DNA from: Curtobacterium sp. VKM Ac-1393
Lineage (GTDB): Bacteria; Actinomycetota; Actinomycetes; Actinomycetales; Microbacteriaceae
Assembly: GCF_015350995.1 (NCBI RefSeq)
Contig: NZ_JADKRW010000002.1
Location: forward strand, 496,001 to 560,000
Direction: 5' to 3'
Length of the DNA: 64,000 bases
A model generated the notes under the pieces. That model was not told the origin of the DNA. It did not search any database and saw nothing but the letters and a program-made list of their open reading frames with translations. How positions within the stretch are numbered: the first letter of the stretch is position 1; every line of letters starts with the position of its first letter. This document shows, one piece after another, positions 1-8,810 of the stretch. Position numbers and translations under genes: made by a program.

Positions 1-1
1 G

Positions 2-142
2 CTCGAGCTCGTCGTCGGCGGCGAGCCGACACGGCTCGCCGCGGGCGATCGGATCGAGCTCGGCGACCCCGCCGACGTGGTCTACCGGAACCCGGGCGAC
101 GTGGCCACGCGCTACGTCGTCGTGGTGGTCCGGGGGCAGTAG
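2..142 (+). CDS. C-terminal end of a cupin-domain protein (partial)
   Basis: Only the last 46 codons are present; the start lies outside the window. The readable tail runs from LELVVGGEPTRLAAGD to VVVVVRGQ and has the alternating beta-strand and GD-turn pattern of a cupin barrel (VGGE...L.AGD...Y.NPGD). This is the form usually seen at the C-terminus of XRE-type regulators that sense a small molecule. The helix-turn-helix cannot be seen, so the regulator assignment is inference; a plain cupin enzyme is the alternative. rpiB follows after 22 bases. Confidence 0.5.
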   Translation, partial: LELVVGGEPTRLAAGDRIELGDPADVVYRNPGDVATRYVVVVVRGQ

Positions 143-164
143 CCGCGGGAATAGGATCGGTTCC

Positions 165-662
165 ATGCGCATCCACCTCGGAACGGACCACGCCGGCCTC
201 GAGTTCAGCACCACCCTCGCCACCCACCTGACGGAAGCCGGGCACGAGGTCGTGGACCACGGACCGACCGAGTACGACGCGCTCGACGACTACCCCTCGT
301 TCTGCATCAACGCCGCGCACGCCGTGGTGCAGGACCAGCGTGCCGGCCTCCAGGCGCTCGGCGTCGTGTTCGGCGGTTCCGGCAACGGTGAGCAGATCGC
401 CGCGAACAAGGTCGAAGGCGTCCGCGCAGCACTCGTCTGGAACGAGTCCACCGCCCTGCTCGCGCGCCAGCACAACGACGCCAACGTCATCTCCATCGGT
501 GCCCGCCAGCACACCGAGGACGAGGTCATCCGCTTCGTCGACACCTTCATCGCCGAGCCGTTCTCGGGCGAGGAGCGTCACGCCCGCCGGATCGCCCAGC
601 TCGCCGAGTACGAGCAGACGGGGCACATCGCCGGCAAGCAGATCGACGGCTCGGCCGAGTAG
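165..662 (+). CDS. rpiB: Ribose-5-phosphate isomerase B
   Basis: A cytosolic enzyme of the non-oxidative pentose phosphate pathway that interconverts ribose 5-phosphate and ribulose 5-phosphate. The 165-residue length fits the RpiB/LacA family. The N-terminal GTDHAG phosphate-binding motif is present, and the loop GGSGNGEQ places a Glu at residue 76 where E. coli has the catalytic Cys. This is the Glu-type site known from mycobacterial RpiB. His103-Asn104 fit the ring-opening and anion-hole residues. The gene ends 9 bases before the glycosylase gene, so the two are probably co-transcribed. Confidence 0.92.
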   Translation: MRIHLGTDHAGLEFSTTLATHLTEAGHEVVDHGPTEYDALDDYPSFCINAAHAVVQDQRAGLQALGVVFGGSGNGEQIAANKVEGVRAALVWNESTALLARQHNDANVISIGARQHTEDEVIRFVDTFIAEPFSGEERHARRIAQLAEYEQTGHIAGKQIDGSAE

Positions 663-671
663 ACAGGTCCC

Positions 672-1601
672 ATGCCCGAGGGTCACTCCGTCCACCGAAT
701 CGCCAACCAGTTCACCCGGCACTTCGTCGGCAAGCGCTGCGAGGTGTCCAGTCCGCAGGGTCGGTTCGCCGCCGGTGCCGCGCAGATCGACGGCAAGCGC
801 CTGATCGCCGCACGTGCCGTCGCGAAGCAGATGTTCCTCGAGTTCGAGGGCGACCTGTTCCTGCGCGTCCACCTCGGCCTCTACGGCGCGTGGGACTTCG
901 CCGGCGTGATCTCCACCGCCGAGGCGCTGTCGGACGACGACGACCGCGAGGAGTCGCTCAGCTCGATCGGCGCACCGCGGCTGGCGCGCTACCGGATGGC
1001 CGAGCAGGAGAAGGCGGAGGACCCGATCGAGTCCTTCCCGCCGGACCCCGTCGGCCAGGTGCGGGTCCGGATCCTGACCGAGGACACCGTCGCCGACCTG
1101 CGCGGCCCGACGGCCTGCGTGGTGGAGACCCCGGCCGAGGTGCAGCGCGTCCTCGACAAGCTCGGCCCCGACCCGATGAACGACGACGGCCCCGAGGCCG
1201 AGAAGGCCTTCGTCGACAACGTCCGGAAGCGCAACGTCGCGATCGGACAGCTGCTCATGGACCAGTCCGTGGTGAGCGGCATCGGCAACATCTACCGCGC
1301 CGAGTTGCTGTTCCGGCAGCGCATCGACCCCTACAAGGTCGGCAAGGAGATCACCGTCAAGCAGGCGAAGGCGCTGTGGGCGGACTGGTCGAAACTGCTG
1401 CACGACGGCGTCCGCGACGGCCTGATGATGACGATGGACGGCCTGTCCGACGCCGACCACAGGAAGGCCCTGCGCTCCCGGAAGGACCGGCACTGGGTGT
1501 ACCACCGCCAGGGTGAGCCCTGCCGGGTGTGCGGCACCGAGATCCGGATGGCCGACATGGCGGGCCGCAAGCTCTACTGGTGCCCGAAGGACCAGAAGTA
1601 G
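672..1601 (+). CDS. Fpg/Nei-family DNA glycosylase/AP lyase
   Basis: Base-excision-repair enzyme of 309 residues. It begins MPEGHSVHR, giving the catalytic Pro2 and Glu3 expected once Met1 is removed, and carries the helix-two-turn-helix signature VVSGIGNIYRAE near residues 199-210. The start is more Nei2-like than MutM-like, so oxidised pyrimidines are the more likely substrate. The C-terminal zinc finger is odd: Cys284, Cys287 and Cys304 are present but the fourth position (307) is Asp in CPKDQ, where the family normally has CPxC. Asp could still bind zinc. It converges on the amidohydrolase with 6 bases between the stop codons. Confidence 0.85.
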   Translation: MPEGHSVHRIANQFTRHFVGKRCEVSSPQGRFAAGAAQIDGKRLIAARAVAKQMFLEFEGDLFLRVHLGLYGAWDFAGVISTAEALSDDDDREESLSSIGAPRLARYRMAEQEKAEDPIESFPPDPVGQVRVRILTEDTVADLRGPTACVVETPAEVQRVLDKLGPDPMNDDGPEAEKAFVDNVRKRNVAIGQLLMDQSVVSGIGNIYRAELLFRQRIDPYKVGKEITVKQAKALWADWSKLLHDGVRDGLMMTMDGLSDADHRKALRSRKDRHWVYHRQGEPCRVCGTEIRMADMAGRKLYWCPKDQK

Positions 1602-1607
1602 CGCAGC

Positions 1608-3077
1608 TCAGAGTTCGGAGTACGTGAAGCGCCCGGCGATCGCGGTCGCGAGCACCCGCATGTCGCGCAGCCCGGACGACGACACCGCGAGCGGATCGGA
1701 CTCCACGAGCACCAGGTCCGCGACGTCGCCGACGGCCACGCCGACCCGACCGTCCGTCGAACCCCTCCACGCCGCGAGCGCGGACACCCGCTCCGCCGGG
1801 TGCCACGGGTCGCGGCCGTCGCGATCGCGTCCCACAGCCGCAGCCATCGACACCCACGGGTCGAGCGGCGCCACCGGGGCGTCCGACCCGAGCAGCAGCC
1901 GGGCACCGGCGCGGGCGAGCGACGCGAACGCGAACGCCCGGTCGGTCCGGCCCGCCCAGTGCCGGTCGGCGATGTCGCGGTCGTCCATGGCGTGTTCGGG
2001 CTGCACCGAGGCGGCCACCCCGAGCCGCGCGAACCGCTCGACGTCCGTGTCGGCGAGCAGCTGCGCGTGCTCGATGGTGCCGCGGGCGCCGACGGCCTCG
2101 AAGACGTCGAGCGCGAGGGTGTTCGCCCGGTCGCCGATGGCGTGGATCGCGGGGACGAGTCCGGCGTCGACGGCTCGACGGGTGATCGCGACGAGGTCGT
2201 CGAACTCCCACGCGAGCACGCCCGAGCCGTCGGCCATGGCCGCGGTCCGGGTGCCGAGCGACCCGTCGGTGACGACCTTGAAGGGCCCCATCGTGAGCAG
2301 CCCCCTGGTACGGTCCACGACGTCGCCGGTGCGGAGCCCTCGGGAGATCGCCGCGTCGAGTTCGGCCGGGTAGACGCCCGACGCCACGCGCAGCGAGTCG
2401 GTGCCGGCGTGGATCCGGCGGGTCCAGCGGTCGAGCCCGAAGCGCATCTCGAGGTCGACGATCCCGGTCACCCCGCGGGCTGCGGCGGCCTCCACGGCGT
2501 CGGCGACGTACCCGTCGAGCAGGTCGTCCGGCACCTGCGACAGCGCGCCGGTCACGTCGAACGCGTCCTGCTCGCGCAGGATCCCGTCCGCGCCTGCCTC
2601 GAGCGAACGGCCGACGAGTGCGGAGAAGTGCGCGAGCGCGAGGGCGTTGCACCAGACCGCGTGCAGGTCACCGCTGATGACGACGGTCGGGAGGCCCGGT
2701 GCGGCCTGGTCGAGCAGCTCGCGTCGGGCCGGGGTCGGCCACAACCCGTCGCGGTAGCCGTGTCCGATCAGCACGCGGTCCGGCACCCCGGTCCGTGCGA
2801 CCGCGGCGAGCAGGTCGGCGGTCGACTCCGCAGAGTCGCAGCCGGAGACGTCGACACGGCGGCGGACCAGTGCCCACTGGTCGAAGTGCGTGTGGTGGTC
2901 GCGCAGGCCGGGGCCGAGCCACGCGCCGGCGGTCTCGACGACCTCGGTGTCGGGGCCGGCGGGGTCGAGCGTGCCGGCCGGCGCGATCTCGGTGACCAGG
3001 CCGTCGGCGATGCGGACGTCGGCAGGGGCCCCGGAGGTGCCCACCCTGCGGACGGTGCGGAGCAGGATCTCCGTCAT
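1608..3077 (-). CDS. YtcJ-like amidohydrolase (amidohydrolase 3 family)
   Basis: Predicted metal-dependent hydrolase of 489 residues, close to the family length. The N-terminal composite beta domain is followed by DHHTHF (His62, His64 metal ligands). Later signatures are KVVTDGSLGTRTA and, near residue 395, SDAPVAPLDPW, typical of the YtcJ/NfdA group. Members act on N-substituted formamides or other amides, but the substrate cannot be read from sequence. The start codon overlaps the stop of the PaiB-like gene by 4 bases (ATGA), so the pair is translationally coupled with PaiB first. Confidence 0.82.
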   Translation of the reverse strand: MTEILLRTVRRVGTSGAPADVRIADGLVTEIAPAGTLDPAGPDTEVVETAGAWLGPGLRDHHTHFDQWALVRRRVDVSGCDSAESTADLLAAVARTGVPDRVLIGHGYRDGLWPTPARRELLDQAAPGLPTVVISGDLHAVWCNALALAHFSALVGRSLEAGADGILREQDAFDVTGALSQVPDDLLDGYVADAVEAAAARGVTGIVDLEMRFGLDRWTRRIHAGTDSLRVASGVYPAELDAAISRGLRTGDVVDRTRGLLTMGPFKVVTDGSLGTRTAAMADGSGVLAWEFDDLVAITRRAVDAGLVPAIHAIGDRANTLALDVFEAVGARGTIEHAQLLADTDVERFARLGVAASVQPEHAMDDRDIADRHWAGRTDRAFAFASLARAGARLLLGSDAPVAPLDPWVSMAAAVGRDRDGRDPWHPAERVSALAAWRGSTDGRVGVAVGDVADLVLVESDPLAVSSSGLRDMRVLATAIAGRFTYSEL

Positions 3078-3733
3078 CGCGCCTCCCGGCTGTCACCCGC
3101 TGACGCGACGGACCGTGCGCGCTCCATCTCGTCGGCGAGCGCCGGCGACGCGTAGGGACCGTCGCCGCGCAGGCCGGCGATGATGCGGTCGACGACCTCG
3201 GGGGCCTTGTTCTGGGACAGCTTCGCGCGGGCGTCGAACCGGGTGATCCGGATGCGGATGCCCACGGTGCCCTTCGCCATCCGGCGTGCGGTCTCCTCGT
3301 CGATCTCGAGCGACACCGGCTCCGGCATGACCTGTTCGAAGTGGTCGACGAGTTCGCCGAGCACCCGGAAGTTCTCGTCGTCGGACAGCAGCTCGGGCGT
3401 GCCCCACAGGTGGGCGGTGACGTGGTTCCAGGTCGGCACGAACTGCTCCGGTGGGTACCAGGCGGGGGAGACGTAGCCGTGCGGACCCTGCACCACGATC
3501 AGGACCTCGTGGCGGCCGAGCTCGTGCGCGAGTTCGTCGGGGCGGCCGACGTGCGAGACCAGGACGATCCCGTCGGCGTCGTCGTCCGGCCCTGGTGTCT
3601 CGAGCAGGAACGGGTAGTGCGACGCGACGATGCCGGCGTCGGTGTGCGACACGATCGTGGCCCACGGGTTGCCGGCGACGAGGCGCTTGACCTCGTCGAC
3701 GTCCGTCATCAAGAAGTGGGGTGTGTGCCGCAT
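3074..3733 (-). CDS. PaiB-like FMN-binding protein
   Basis: The 219-residue protein starting MRHTPHFLMTDVDEV matches the PaiB family (FMN-binding split-barrel fold), first described as a negative regulator of sporulation and protease genes in Bacillus; in other bacteria the role is uncertain. Family-typical pieces are NPWATIVS, ASHYPFLLE, GPHGYVSPAWY and VPTWNH. The start was placed 13 codons inside the longest frame because MRHTPHF is the conserved N-terminus. It is first of a two-gene operon with the amidohydrolase and diverges from the peptide operon across about 160 bases. Confidence 0.85.
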   Translation of the reverse strand: MRHTPHFLMTDVDEVKRLVAGNPWATIVSHTDAGIVASHYPFLLETPGPDDDADGIVLVSHVGRPDELAHELGRHEVLIVVQGPHGYVSPAWYPPEQFVPTWNHVTAHLWGTPELLSDDENFRVLGELVDHFEQVMPEPVSLEIDEETARRMAKGTVGIRIRITRFDARAKLSQNKAPEVVDRIIAGLRGDGPYASPALADEMERARSVASAGDSREAR

Positions 3734-3789
3734 GGTCCGAGCGTGGCACACGGCCCCGGTCGAGCGCGACACCTGTCGTTTCGCGTGTG

Positions 3790-3824
3790 TTTCAGAAAGG
3801 TAAAAGTTTCAGAGTTCATTGAAA
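3790..3824. promoter_or_regulatory. Operator-like palindromes before the peptide operon
   Basis: An unusually AT-rich stretch in the divergent promoter region. It contains the perfect small palindrome TTTCAGAAA (3790-3798), a second TTTCA at 3807-3811 and TTCATTGAA (3815-3823). TTTCA at 3807 also pairs with TGAAA at 3820. The layout suits binding of a dimeric regulator; the GbsR/MarR-type protein in the same operon is the obvious candidate. This is inference from symmetry and location. Confidence 0.35.
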
Positions 3825-3890
3825 GAAGCATTGTGCCGGGTGCTGCTGCGGGCCTAGCTTCACTCAGCAACGACGACCCGAGGAGACCCC

Positions 3891-5477
3891 ATGCGACGCA
3901 GGACCATCGCCGCCCTGGCCACGGCAGCCACACTGGCGCTCGTGGTGACCGGCTGTTCGGCGGGCGGCTCGGCCGACTCCGCCGGCGGCTCGAGCCTGGT
4001 GTACGCCACCGGGGAGCCCGACCACCTGACGCCCGGACGGCAGACCGTCGCGTTCGACCAGGTGCAGAGCCTGTTCGCACCGTTGACGCAGACCGACGCG
4101 AAGGGCGAGCTCCACGACGTCGCCGCGAAGAGCGTCGAGAGCGACGACGCCACGACGTGGACCATCACGCTCCGGGACGGCTGGACGTTCCAGAACGGCG
4201 AGGCCGTCACCCCCGAGAGCTACGTGAAGGCATGGAACCACGTCGCCTACGGCCCCAACGCGTGGGAGAACAGCGGGCAGCTCGCCGCGATCGTCGGGTA
4301 CACCGACCTCAACCCCGCGAAGGGCACCCCGAAGACGAAGGAGATGTCGGGGCTGAAGGTCACCGGCAAGGACACCTTCACGGTCACGCTCACCCACGCC
4401 GACAGCCAGTTCCCGCTGCAGCTCAGCCAGGCCCAGACGGCGTTCTACCCGATGCCGTCGGCCGCGTACGACGACCTGAAGGCGTACGACAAGAAGCCGA
4501 TCGGCAACGGCCCCTACGAGATGCAGTCGGCGTGGAAGGCGGACAAGGAGTTCACCGTCACCGCGTGGAAGGACTACGAGGGCACGAAGCCCGCCACGAA
4601 GGACGTCACGTTCCGGAGCTACTCCGACATGAACACGGCGTACACCGACGTCCTCGCGGGCAACGCCGACGTGCTGTTCCTGCCGACCGACAAGATGACG
4701 AGCGCGAAGGCCGACTTCGGCGACCGCCTGCACTCGTTCGACGCCCCGGGCATCGACTACCTCGGCTTCCCGCTCTGGGACGACCGCTACTCCGACCCGG
4801 ACGTCCGACGCGCGATCTCGATGTCGATCGACCGCGACGAGGTGAACACGGCCATCTACGGCGGCCTGTACGAACCCGCCACCGCACTCACGCCCCCGTC
4901 GATGTCCGGCACCGAAGAGGGCATCTGTGGCGACGCGTGCGAGTTCGACCCCGCGGCGGCCAAGAGGCTCCTGGCGAAGTCCGGCGGCTTCGACGGCACG
5001 ATCACGCTCGTCTACCCCGGCGGCAGCGGCCTCGACTCGCTCTACGAGGCGTACGCCAACCAGATCCGGCAGAACCTGGGCGTCGACACCGTCGCGAAGG
5101 CCACCACCGACTGGGCCTCGTACTACTCCGAGCTGACCGACAAGAAGGTCGCCGGCCCGCACTTCGGCCACTGGGGTGCGCTGTACATCAGCCAGCAGAA
5201 CACCCTCCGCGCCCTGTTCACCCTGGCCGGCGGCTGCTCGCCCTGCACCGGGTACTACCAGTCCGACGCCGTCGACGCCCTGCTCGCGAAGGCCGACTCG
5301 GCCGGCTCGCAGGACGAGGCGAACGAGTACTACACGAAGACGCAGGAGGCCGTGCTCGAGGACTTCCCCGTCGTCCCGACCTTCTTCGACAAGTACTCGT
5401 ACGTCACGAGCGACAAGGTCACGAAGCTCCCCGCGGTCGCCGGCAGCCCGGTCGTCACGCAGATCGCCGTGAAGTAG
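3891..5477 (+). CDS. Peptide ABC transporter substrate-binding lipoprotein
   Basis: Extracellular solute-binding protein family 5 (DppA/OppA type), 528 residues. It has a basic N-terminus, hydrophobic core and lipobox LVVTGC with the lipidated Cys22, so it should be membrane-anchored outside the cell. Family pieces include VESDDATTWTITLRDGWTF, a YVKAWNHVAYG segment and PIGNGPYEM. It is the first gene of an operon with a carboxypeptidase, two permeases, a serine hydrolase, a regulator and a double ATPase. An oligopeptide is the likely ligand; its size and sequence preference are unknown. Confidence 0.9.
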   Translation: MRRRTIAALATAATLALVVTGCSAGGSADSAGGSSLVYATGEPDHLTPGRQTVAFDQVQSLFAPLTQTDAKGELHDVAAKSVESDDATTWTITLRDGWTFQNGEAVTPESYVKAWNHVAYGPNAWENSGQLAAIVGYTDLNPAKGTPKTKEMSGLKVTGKDTFTVTLTHADSQFPLQLSQAQTAFYPMPSAAYDDLKAYDKKPIGNGPYEMQSAWKADKEFTVTAWKDYEGTKPATKDVTFRSYSDMNTAYTDVLAGNADVLFLPTDKMTSAKADFGDRLHSFDAPGIDYLGFPLWDDRYSDPDVRRAISMSIDRDEVNTAIYGGLYEPATALTPPSMSGTEEGICGDACEFDPAAAKRLLAKSGGFDGTITLVYPGGSGLDSLYEAYANQIRQNLGVDTVAKATTDWASYYSELTDKKVAGPHFGHWGALYISQQNTLRALFTLAGGCSPCTGYYQSDAVDALLAKADSAGSQDEANEYYTKTQEAVLEDFPVVPTFFDKYSYVTSDKVTKLPAVAGSPVVTQIAVK

Positions 5478-5485
5478 GACACCGC

Positions 5486-6880
5486 ATGGACCAGCGCACC
5501 ATCCTCCGCCTGGCGGCCGAGGTCCCCGACCGCGACGGCTTCCCGCTCGTCGACGACCTGCACGCCCGGTTCGACGCGCTCGCAGCGTCCCACCCGGACC
5601 AGGTCACGGTCACCCGGATCGGCACCAGCCGGCTCGGTGAACCGCTGCACTCCTACCGGATCGGAACCGGGTCGCACGCCGCCGTCGTGGTCGGCGGCGT
5701 GCACCCGAACGAACCGATCGGCTCGTGGACGGCCCTGCACCTCGCCGAGACGATGCTCACCGACGACGAGGCCCGTGCGCTCGACGTCACCTGGCACATC
5801 GTCCCGACGATCGACCCGGACGGCATGCGGCTCAACGAGGCCTGGTTCCACGACCCGCACGACCGGGTGTTCTACTCGCGGCACTTCTACCGCCCGGCCC
5901 CGGACAGCCAGGTGGAGTGGACGTTCCCGAACAGCTACAAGTCGGTGTACTTCGACCAGGTGCTGCCGGAGACGCTCGCGTTCATGCGGCTCATCGACGA
6001 CACCGAGCCGGACCTGCTGGTGTCGCTGCACAACGGTGAGATGGGTGGGGTCTACTACTACCTGTCCGAGGACCTGCCCGACGTCGTCGACACCCTGCAC
6101 GCGGTGCCGGCCGCGCTCGGGCTGCCGCTCGACACCGGCGAGCCCGAGTCGCCCTTCCTGCGCGAACTCGCCCCCGCGGTGTTCGCGATGGACGGGATCG
6201 AGACGGCGTACGACTACCTGGAAGGACTCGGGGTCGACCCGGGCGAGCACATCCACGGTGCCTCGAGCGCGGCGTGGGCGATGCGGCACGGGGCGCTGTG
6301 CATGGTGGCCGAACTGCCGTACTGGAGCCACCCGGACGCCGACGACCAGACCCCGACCGAGGAGCCGTACGCCGACCTGCTGCGGCGGTGCTCCACCGAG
6401 CTCGGCGCCTCGGGCGAGGAACTCCAGCAGCTGCTCGACGAGGCGTCGCCGATGCTGTCGATCGAGTCGCCGTTCCTCGAGGGCTCGCGGGCCTTCGTGC
6501 CGATGCTCGTCGGCACGGCGGACACCGACCGCCGCCGGGCCGACCGCGAGCCGGCCGACCGGCGGGCCACCGTCGCGGAGCGCTTCGGCTGCGAGGACCT
6601 GGTCCGCTGCTTCCGGCTCCGCTACGGCGGCATGCTGCTCCGCGCGTTCGAGGCCGAGACCACCGCCGGCACGGCGTCGGCGCCGCTCCGGCGCCTGCGC
6701 GACCGGCTCGCCGAGCGCTACGCGCACTGGCAGGCCGACGCCGCCACCGAGGCGGACCCGATCCCGGTGCGGAAACTGGTGGGGGTGCAGTACGGGGCGA
6801 TCCTCGCCTGCGCGGCGCACGTGGCGGACCCGACCCGCGCCTCCCGTCCGGTGTCGGCGGCCGTGTCGGGAGGCGCGTGA
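5486..6880 (+). CDS. M14-family zinc carboxypeptidase
   Basis: Predicted metallocarboxypeptidase of 464 residues. The zinc ligands read as HPNE (His73, Glu76) and SLHNGE (His182), and the general-base Glu is probably Glu276 in VAELPYW. No signal peptide is seen, so it should act in the cytoplasm on imported peptides. The ATG lies 8 bases after the lipoprotein stop; the frame is open far upstream through the lipoprotein gene, but that extension is antisense-like shadow. The last codons (ASRPVSAAVSGGA) are encoded by a family A palindrome, suggesting a repeat has extended the C-terminus. The stop overlaps the next start by one base (TGATG). Confidence 0.85.
   Translation: MDQRTILRLAAEVPDRDGFPLVDDLHARFDALAASHPDQVTVTRIGTSRLGEPLHSYRIGTGSHAAVVVGGVHPNEPIGSWTALHLAETMLTDDEARALDVTWHIVPTIDPDGMRLNEAWFHDPHDRVFYSRHFYRPAPDSQVEWTFPNSYKSVYFDQVLPETLAFMRLIDDTEPDLLVSLHNGEMGGVYYYLSEDLPDVVDTLHAVPAALGLPLDTGEPESPFLRELAPAVFAMDGIETAYDYLEGLGVDPGEHIHGASSAAWAMRHGALCMVAELPYWSHPDADDQTPTEEPYADLLRRCSTELGASGEELQQLLDEASPMLSIESPFLEGSRAFVPMLVGTADTDRRRADREPADRRATVAERFGCEDLVRCFRLRYGGMLLRAFEAETTAGTASAPLRRLRDRLAERYAHWQADAATEADPIPVRKLVGVQYGAILACAAHVADPTRASRPVSAAVSGGA
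6836..6877. repeat. Family A palindrome at the 3' end of the M14 gene
   Basis: Arms CGCGCCTCCCG (6836-6846) and CGGGAGGCGCG (6867-6877) are perfect reverse complements around a 20-base loop. The element is coding and sits directly on the ribosome-binding region of the next permease gene, so a hairpin here could also reduce its translation. Confidence 0.7.
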
Positions 6881-7821
6881 TGCGTCCGACGCTCGCCGTC
6901 GGTCGCCGACTCGGCGGCCTGGCCGTCGTGTTCCTCGGGGTGACGTTCCTCATCTACGCGATGACCTTCGCGCTGCCGGGTGACCCGATCCGGGCGCTCG
7001 GCGGCGACCGGCCGCTCAGCGACGCGGTCGTCCGCACACTCCGGGCCGAGTACCACCTGGACCAGCCGCTCTGGCTGCAGTACGTGCAGTACCTCGGTGG
7101 ACTGTTCCGCGGCGACTTCGGCACCGACTTCAACGGGCAGTCCGTCGGCGAGCAGATGGCCTCGCGGTGGCCCGTCACGATCACCCTGGCACTCACCGCG
7201 TGGGCGCTCGAGATCGTCCTCGGCATCGGGCTCGGGGTGCTCTCCGCCCTGAAGCGCGGCACCGCCCTCGACAAGACGGTCCTGGTCGGCACCATCGTCG
7301 TCGGCGCGATCCCCGTGTTCGTCCTCGGGGTCGCCCTGCAGCTGGTGTTCTCGGTGCGGCTGCACTGGTTCCCGGTCGCCGGCGTCACCGCGGGCTGGCC
7401 GACGGCGTACATCCTGCCGGCGTTCGTCATCGCGCTCTTCGGCCTCGCCGCGGTGTCCCGGCTCACCCGCACCTCGATGATCGAGACCCTCGACGCCGAC
7501 TACGTCCGCACCGCACGGGCCAAGGGGCTCACGCCCGGTCGGATCGTCGGCGTGCACGTGATGCGGAACTCGCTCATCCCCACCGCCACCTACCTGGCCA
7601 CCGACCTCGGGTACCTGATGGGCGGCACCGTGATCATCGAGGGCATCTTCAACCTGCCCGGTGTCGGCAACCTGCTGTTCCAGGGGATCCGGTCGCACGA
7701 GGGCGCGGTCGTCGTCGGCATCTCGACCGCCCTCATCCTGGTGTTCCTCGTCACGAGCGTGCTCGTCGACCTGCTGCACGCCGCCCTCGACCCCCGCGTC
7801 CGGACCGGAGCAGCCGCATGA
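6880..7821 (+). CDS. Peptide ABC transporter permease (DppB type)
   Basis: Inner-membrane permease of 313 residues with six expected transmembrane segments. It begins with a segment containing FLIYAMTFALPGDP, the conserved DppB/OppB start, and has the cytoplasmic EAA-like loop DADYVRTARAKGLTPGRIVG that contacts the ATPase. ATG overlaps the carboxypeptidase stop by one base and its own stop overlaps the next gene by four, indicating coupling. It should form the channel with the following DppC-type protein. Confidence 0.92.
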   Translation: MRPTLAVGRRLGGLAVVFLGVTFLIYAMTFALPGDPIRALGGDRPLSDAVVRTLRAEYHLDQPLWLQYVQYLGGLFRGDFGTDFNGQSVGEQMASRWPVTITLALTAWALEIVLGIGLGVLSALKRGTALDKTVLVGTIVVGAIPVFVLGVALQLVFSVRLHWFPVAGVTAGWPTAYILPAFVIALFGLAAVSRLTRTSMIETLDADYVRTARAKGLTPGRIVGVHVMRNSLIPTATYLATDLGYLMGGTVIIEGIFNLPGVGNLLFQGIRSHEGAVVVGISTALILVFLVTSVLVDLLHAALDPRVRTGAAA

Positions 7822-8708
7822 CCACCTCAGCGCTCAGCGCCACCGTCGAACCCGTCGTCGGCGGCCGACGACGACCCCTGCTGGCCGCGGCCCGCACCCC
7901 GGGGTTCTGGGTCCCCGCCTCGGTCCTGGTCGTCGTGCTGCTCGTCGCGTCGTTCCCGCAGCTGTTCGCCGGACTGTTCGGCCACGGCGACCCCCGGGTG
8001 TGCGACCTCGGGCAGAGCGGTGCGTCCCCGACCGGCGGCCACCCGTTCGGCTTCGACCTGCAGGGCTGCGACGTGTACGCCAACGTCGTGTACGGCACCC
8101 GGTCGTCGATCGCCGTCGCGGTGCTCACCACCGTGCTCGCGGGCATGGTCGCCGTCGTCGTCGGGACGATCGCCGGCATGGTCGGCGGCTGGGTGGACGC
8201 CGTGCTCGCCCGGCTGACCGACGTGTTCCTCGGGTTCCCGTTCCTGCTCGGCGCCGTCGTGGTGCTCAACAGCGTGGGGGAGCGGTCCGTGCTGACGGTG
8301 TCGCTCGTGCTCGCGCTGTTCGGGTGGCCGACGATGGCCCGGCTCGTGCGGTCGAGCGTCCGCAGCGTGCGGAACGCCGAGTTCGTGCTCGCCGCCCGCA
8401 CGATGGGGCTGTCCACGTGGCGGATCACGACCCGGTACGTGCTGCCGTCGTCGATCTCGCCGCTGCTCGTGCTCGCCACCATCACCGTCGGCGGCGTCAT
8501 CGTGTCCGAGTCGTCCCTGACTTACCTCGGCATCGGGCTCGAGAGCCCGGCGATCTCGTGGGGGCTGCAGCTCTCGGCGGCGACGTCGCAGTTCCTCCGC
8601 GCCCCGCACATGCTCATCGCACCTGCGGCGTTCCTCGCCGTCACGGTGTTGTCCGTCATCGCGCTCGGCGACACGCTGCGCGCCGCGCTCGACCCGCGTC
8701 GGCGCTGA
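7818..8708 (+). CDS. Peptide ABC transporter permease (DppC type)
   Basis: Second permease, 296 residues, with an N-terminal segment then PTGGHPFGFDLQGCDVYANVVYG, the DppC-type signature (usual form HPFGTDxxGRDxxSRxxxG, here divergent at GRD). The EAA-like loop reads AEFVLAARTMGLSTWRI. It partners the preceding DppB-type protein. Start overlaps the previous stop by 4 bases. A gap of about 100 bases follows before the serine hydrolase. Confidence 0.9.
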   Translation: MTTSALSATVEPVVGGRRRPLLAAARTPGFWVPASVLVVVLLVASFPQLFAGLFGHGDPRVCDLGQSGASPTGGHPFGFDLQGCDVYANVVYGTRSSIAVAVLTTVLAGMVAVVVGTIAGMVGGWVDAVLARLTDVFLGFPFLLGAVVVLNSVGERSVLTVSLVLALFGWPTMARLVRSSVRSVRNAEFVLAARTMGLSTWRITTRYVLPSSISPLLVLATITVGGVIVSESSLTYLGIGLESPAISWGLQLSAATSQFLRAPHMLIAPAAFLAVTVLSVIALGDTLRAALDPRRR

Positions 8709-8810
8709 GGCGTGTCGGCGCTGACCGGCGTCGGCGCCGACGCGCGTCGCGGCGGGCACCGTCGCGACCGACGCGCCAGACTCGAACCACCGCCCCTCGA
8801 AAGGACCACC

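Noticed and set aside
1800-3155. Long plus-strand open frame over the amidohydrolase
   Set aside because: It is antisense to a well-supported gene, rich in Arg/Gly/Pro/Val as expected for GC-rich shadow frames, and has no motif.
3341-5485. Upstream 715-codon extension of the M14 peptidase frame
   Set aside because: It runs across the PaiB gene, the divergent promoter and the lipoprotein gene in another frame; the conserved protein starts at 5486.
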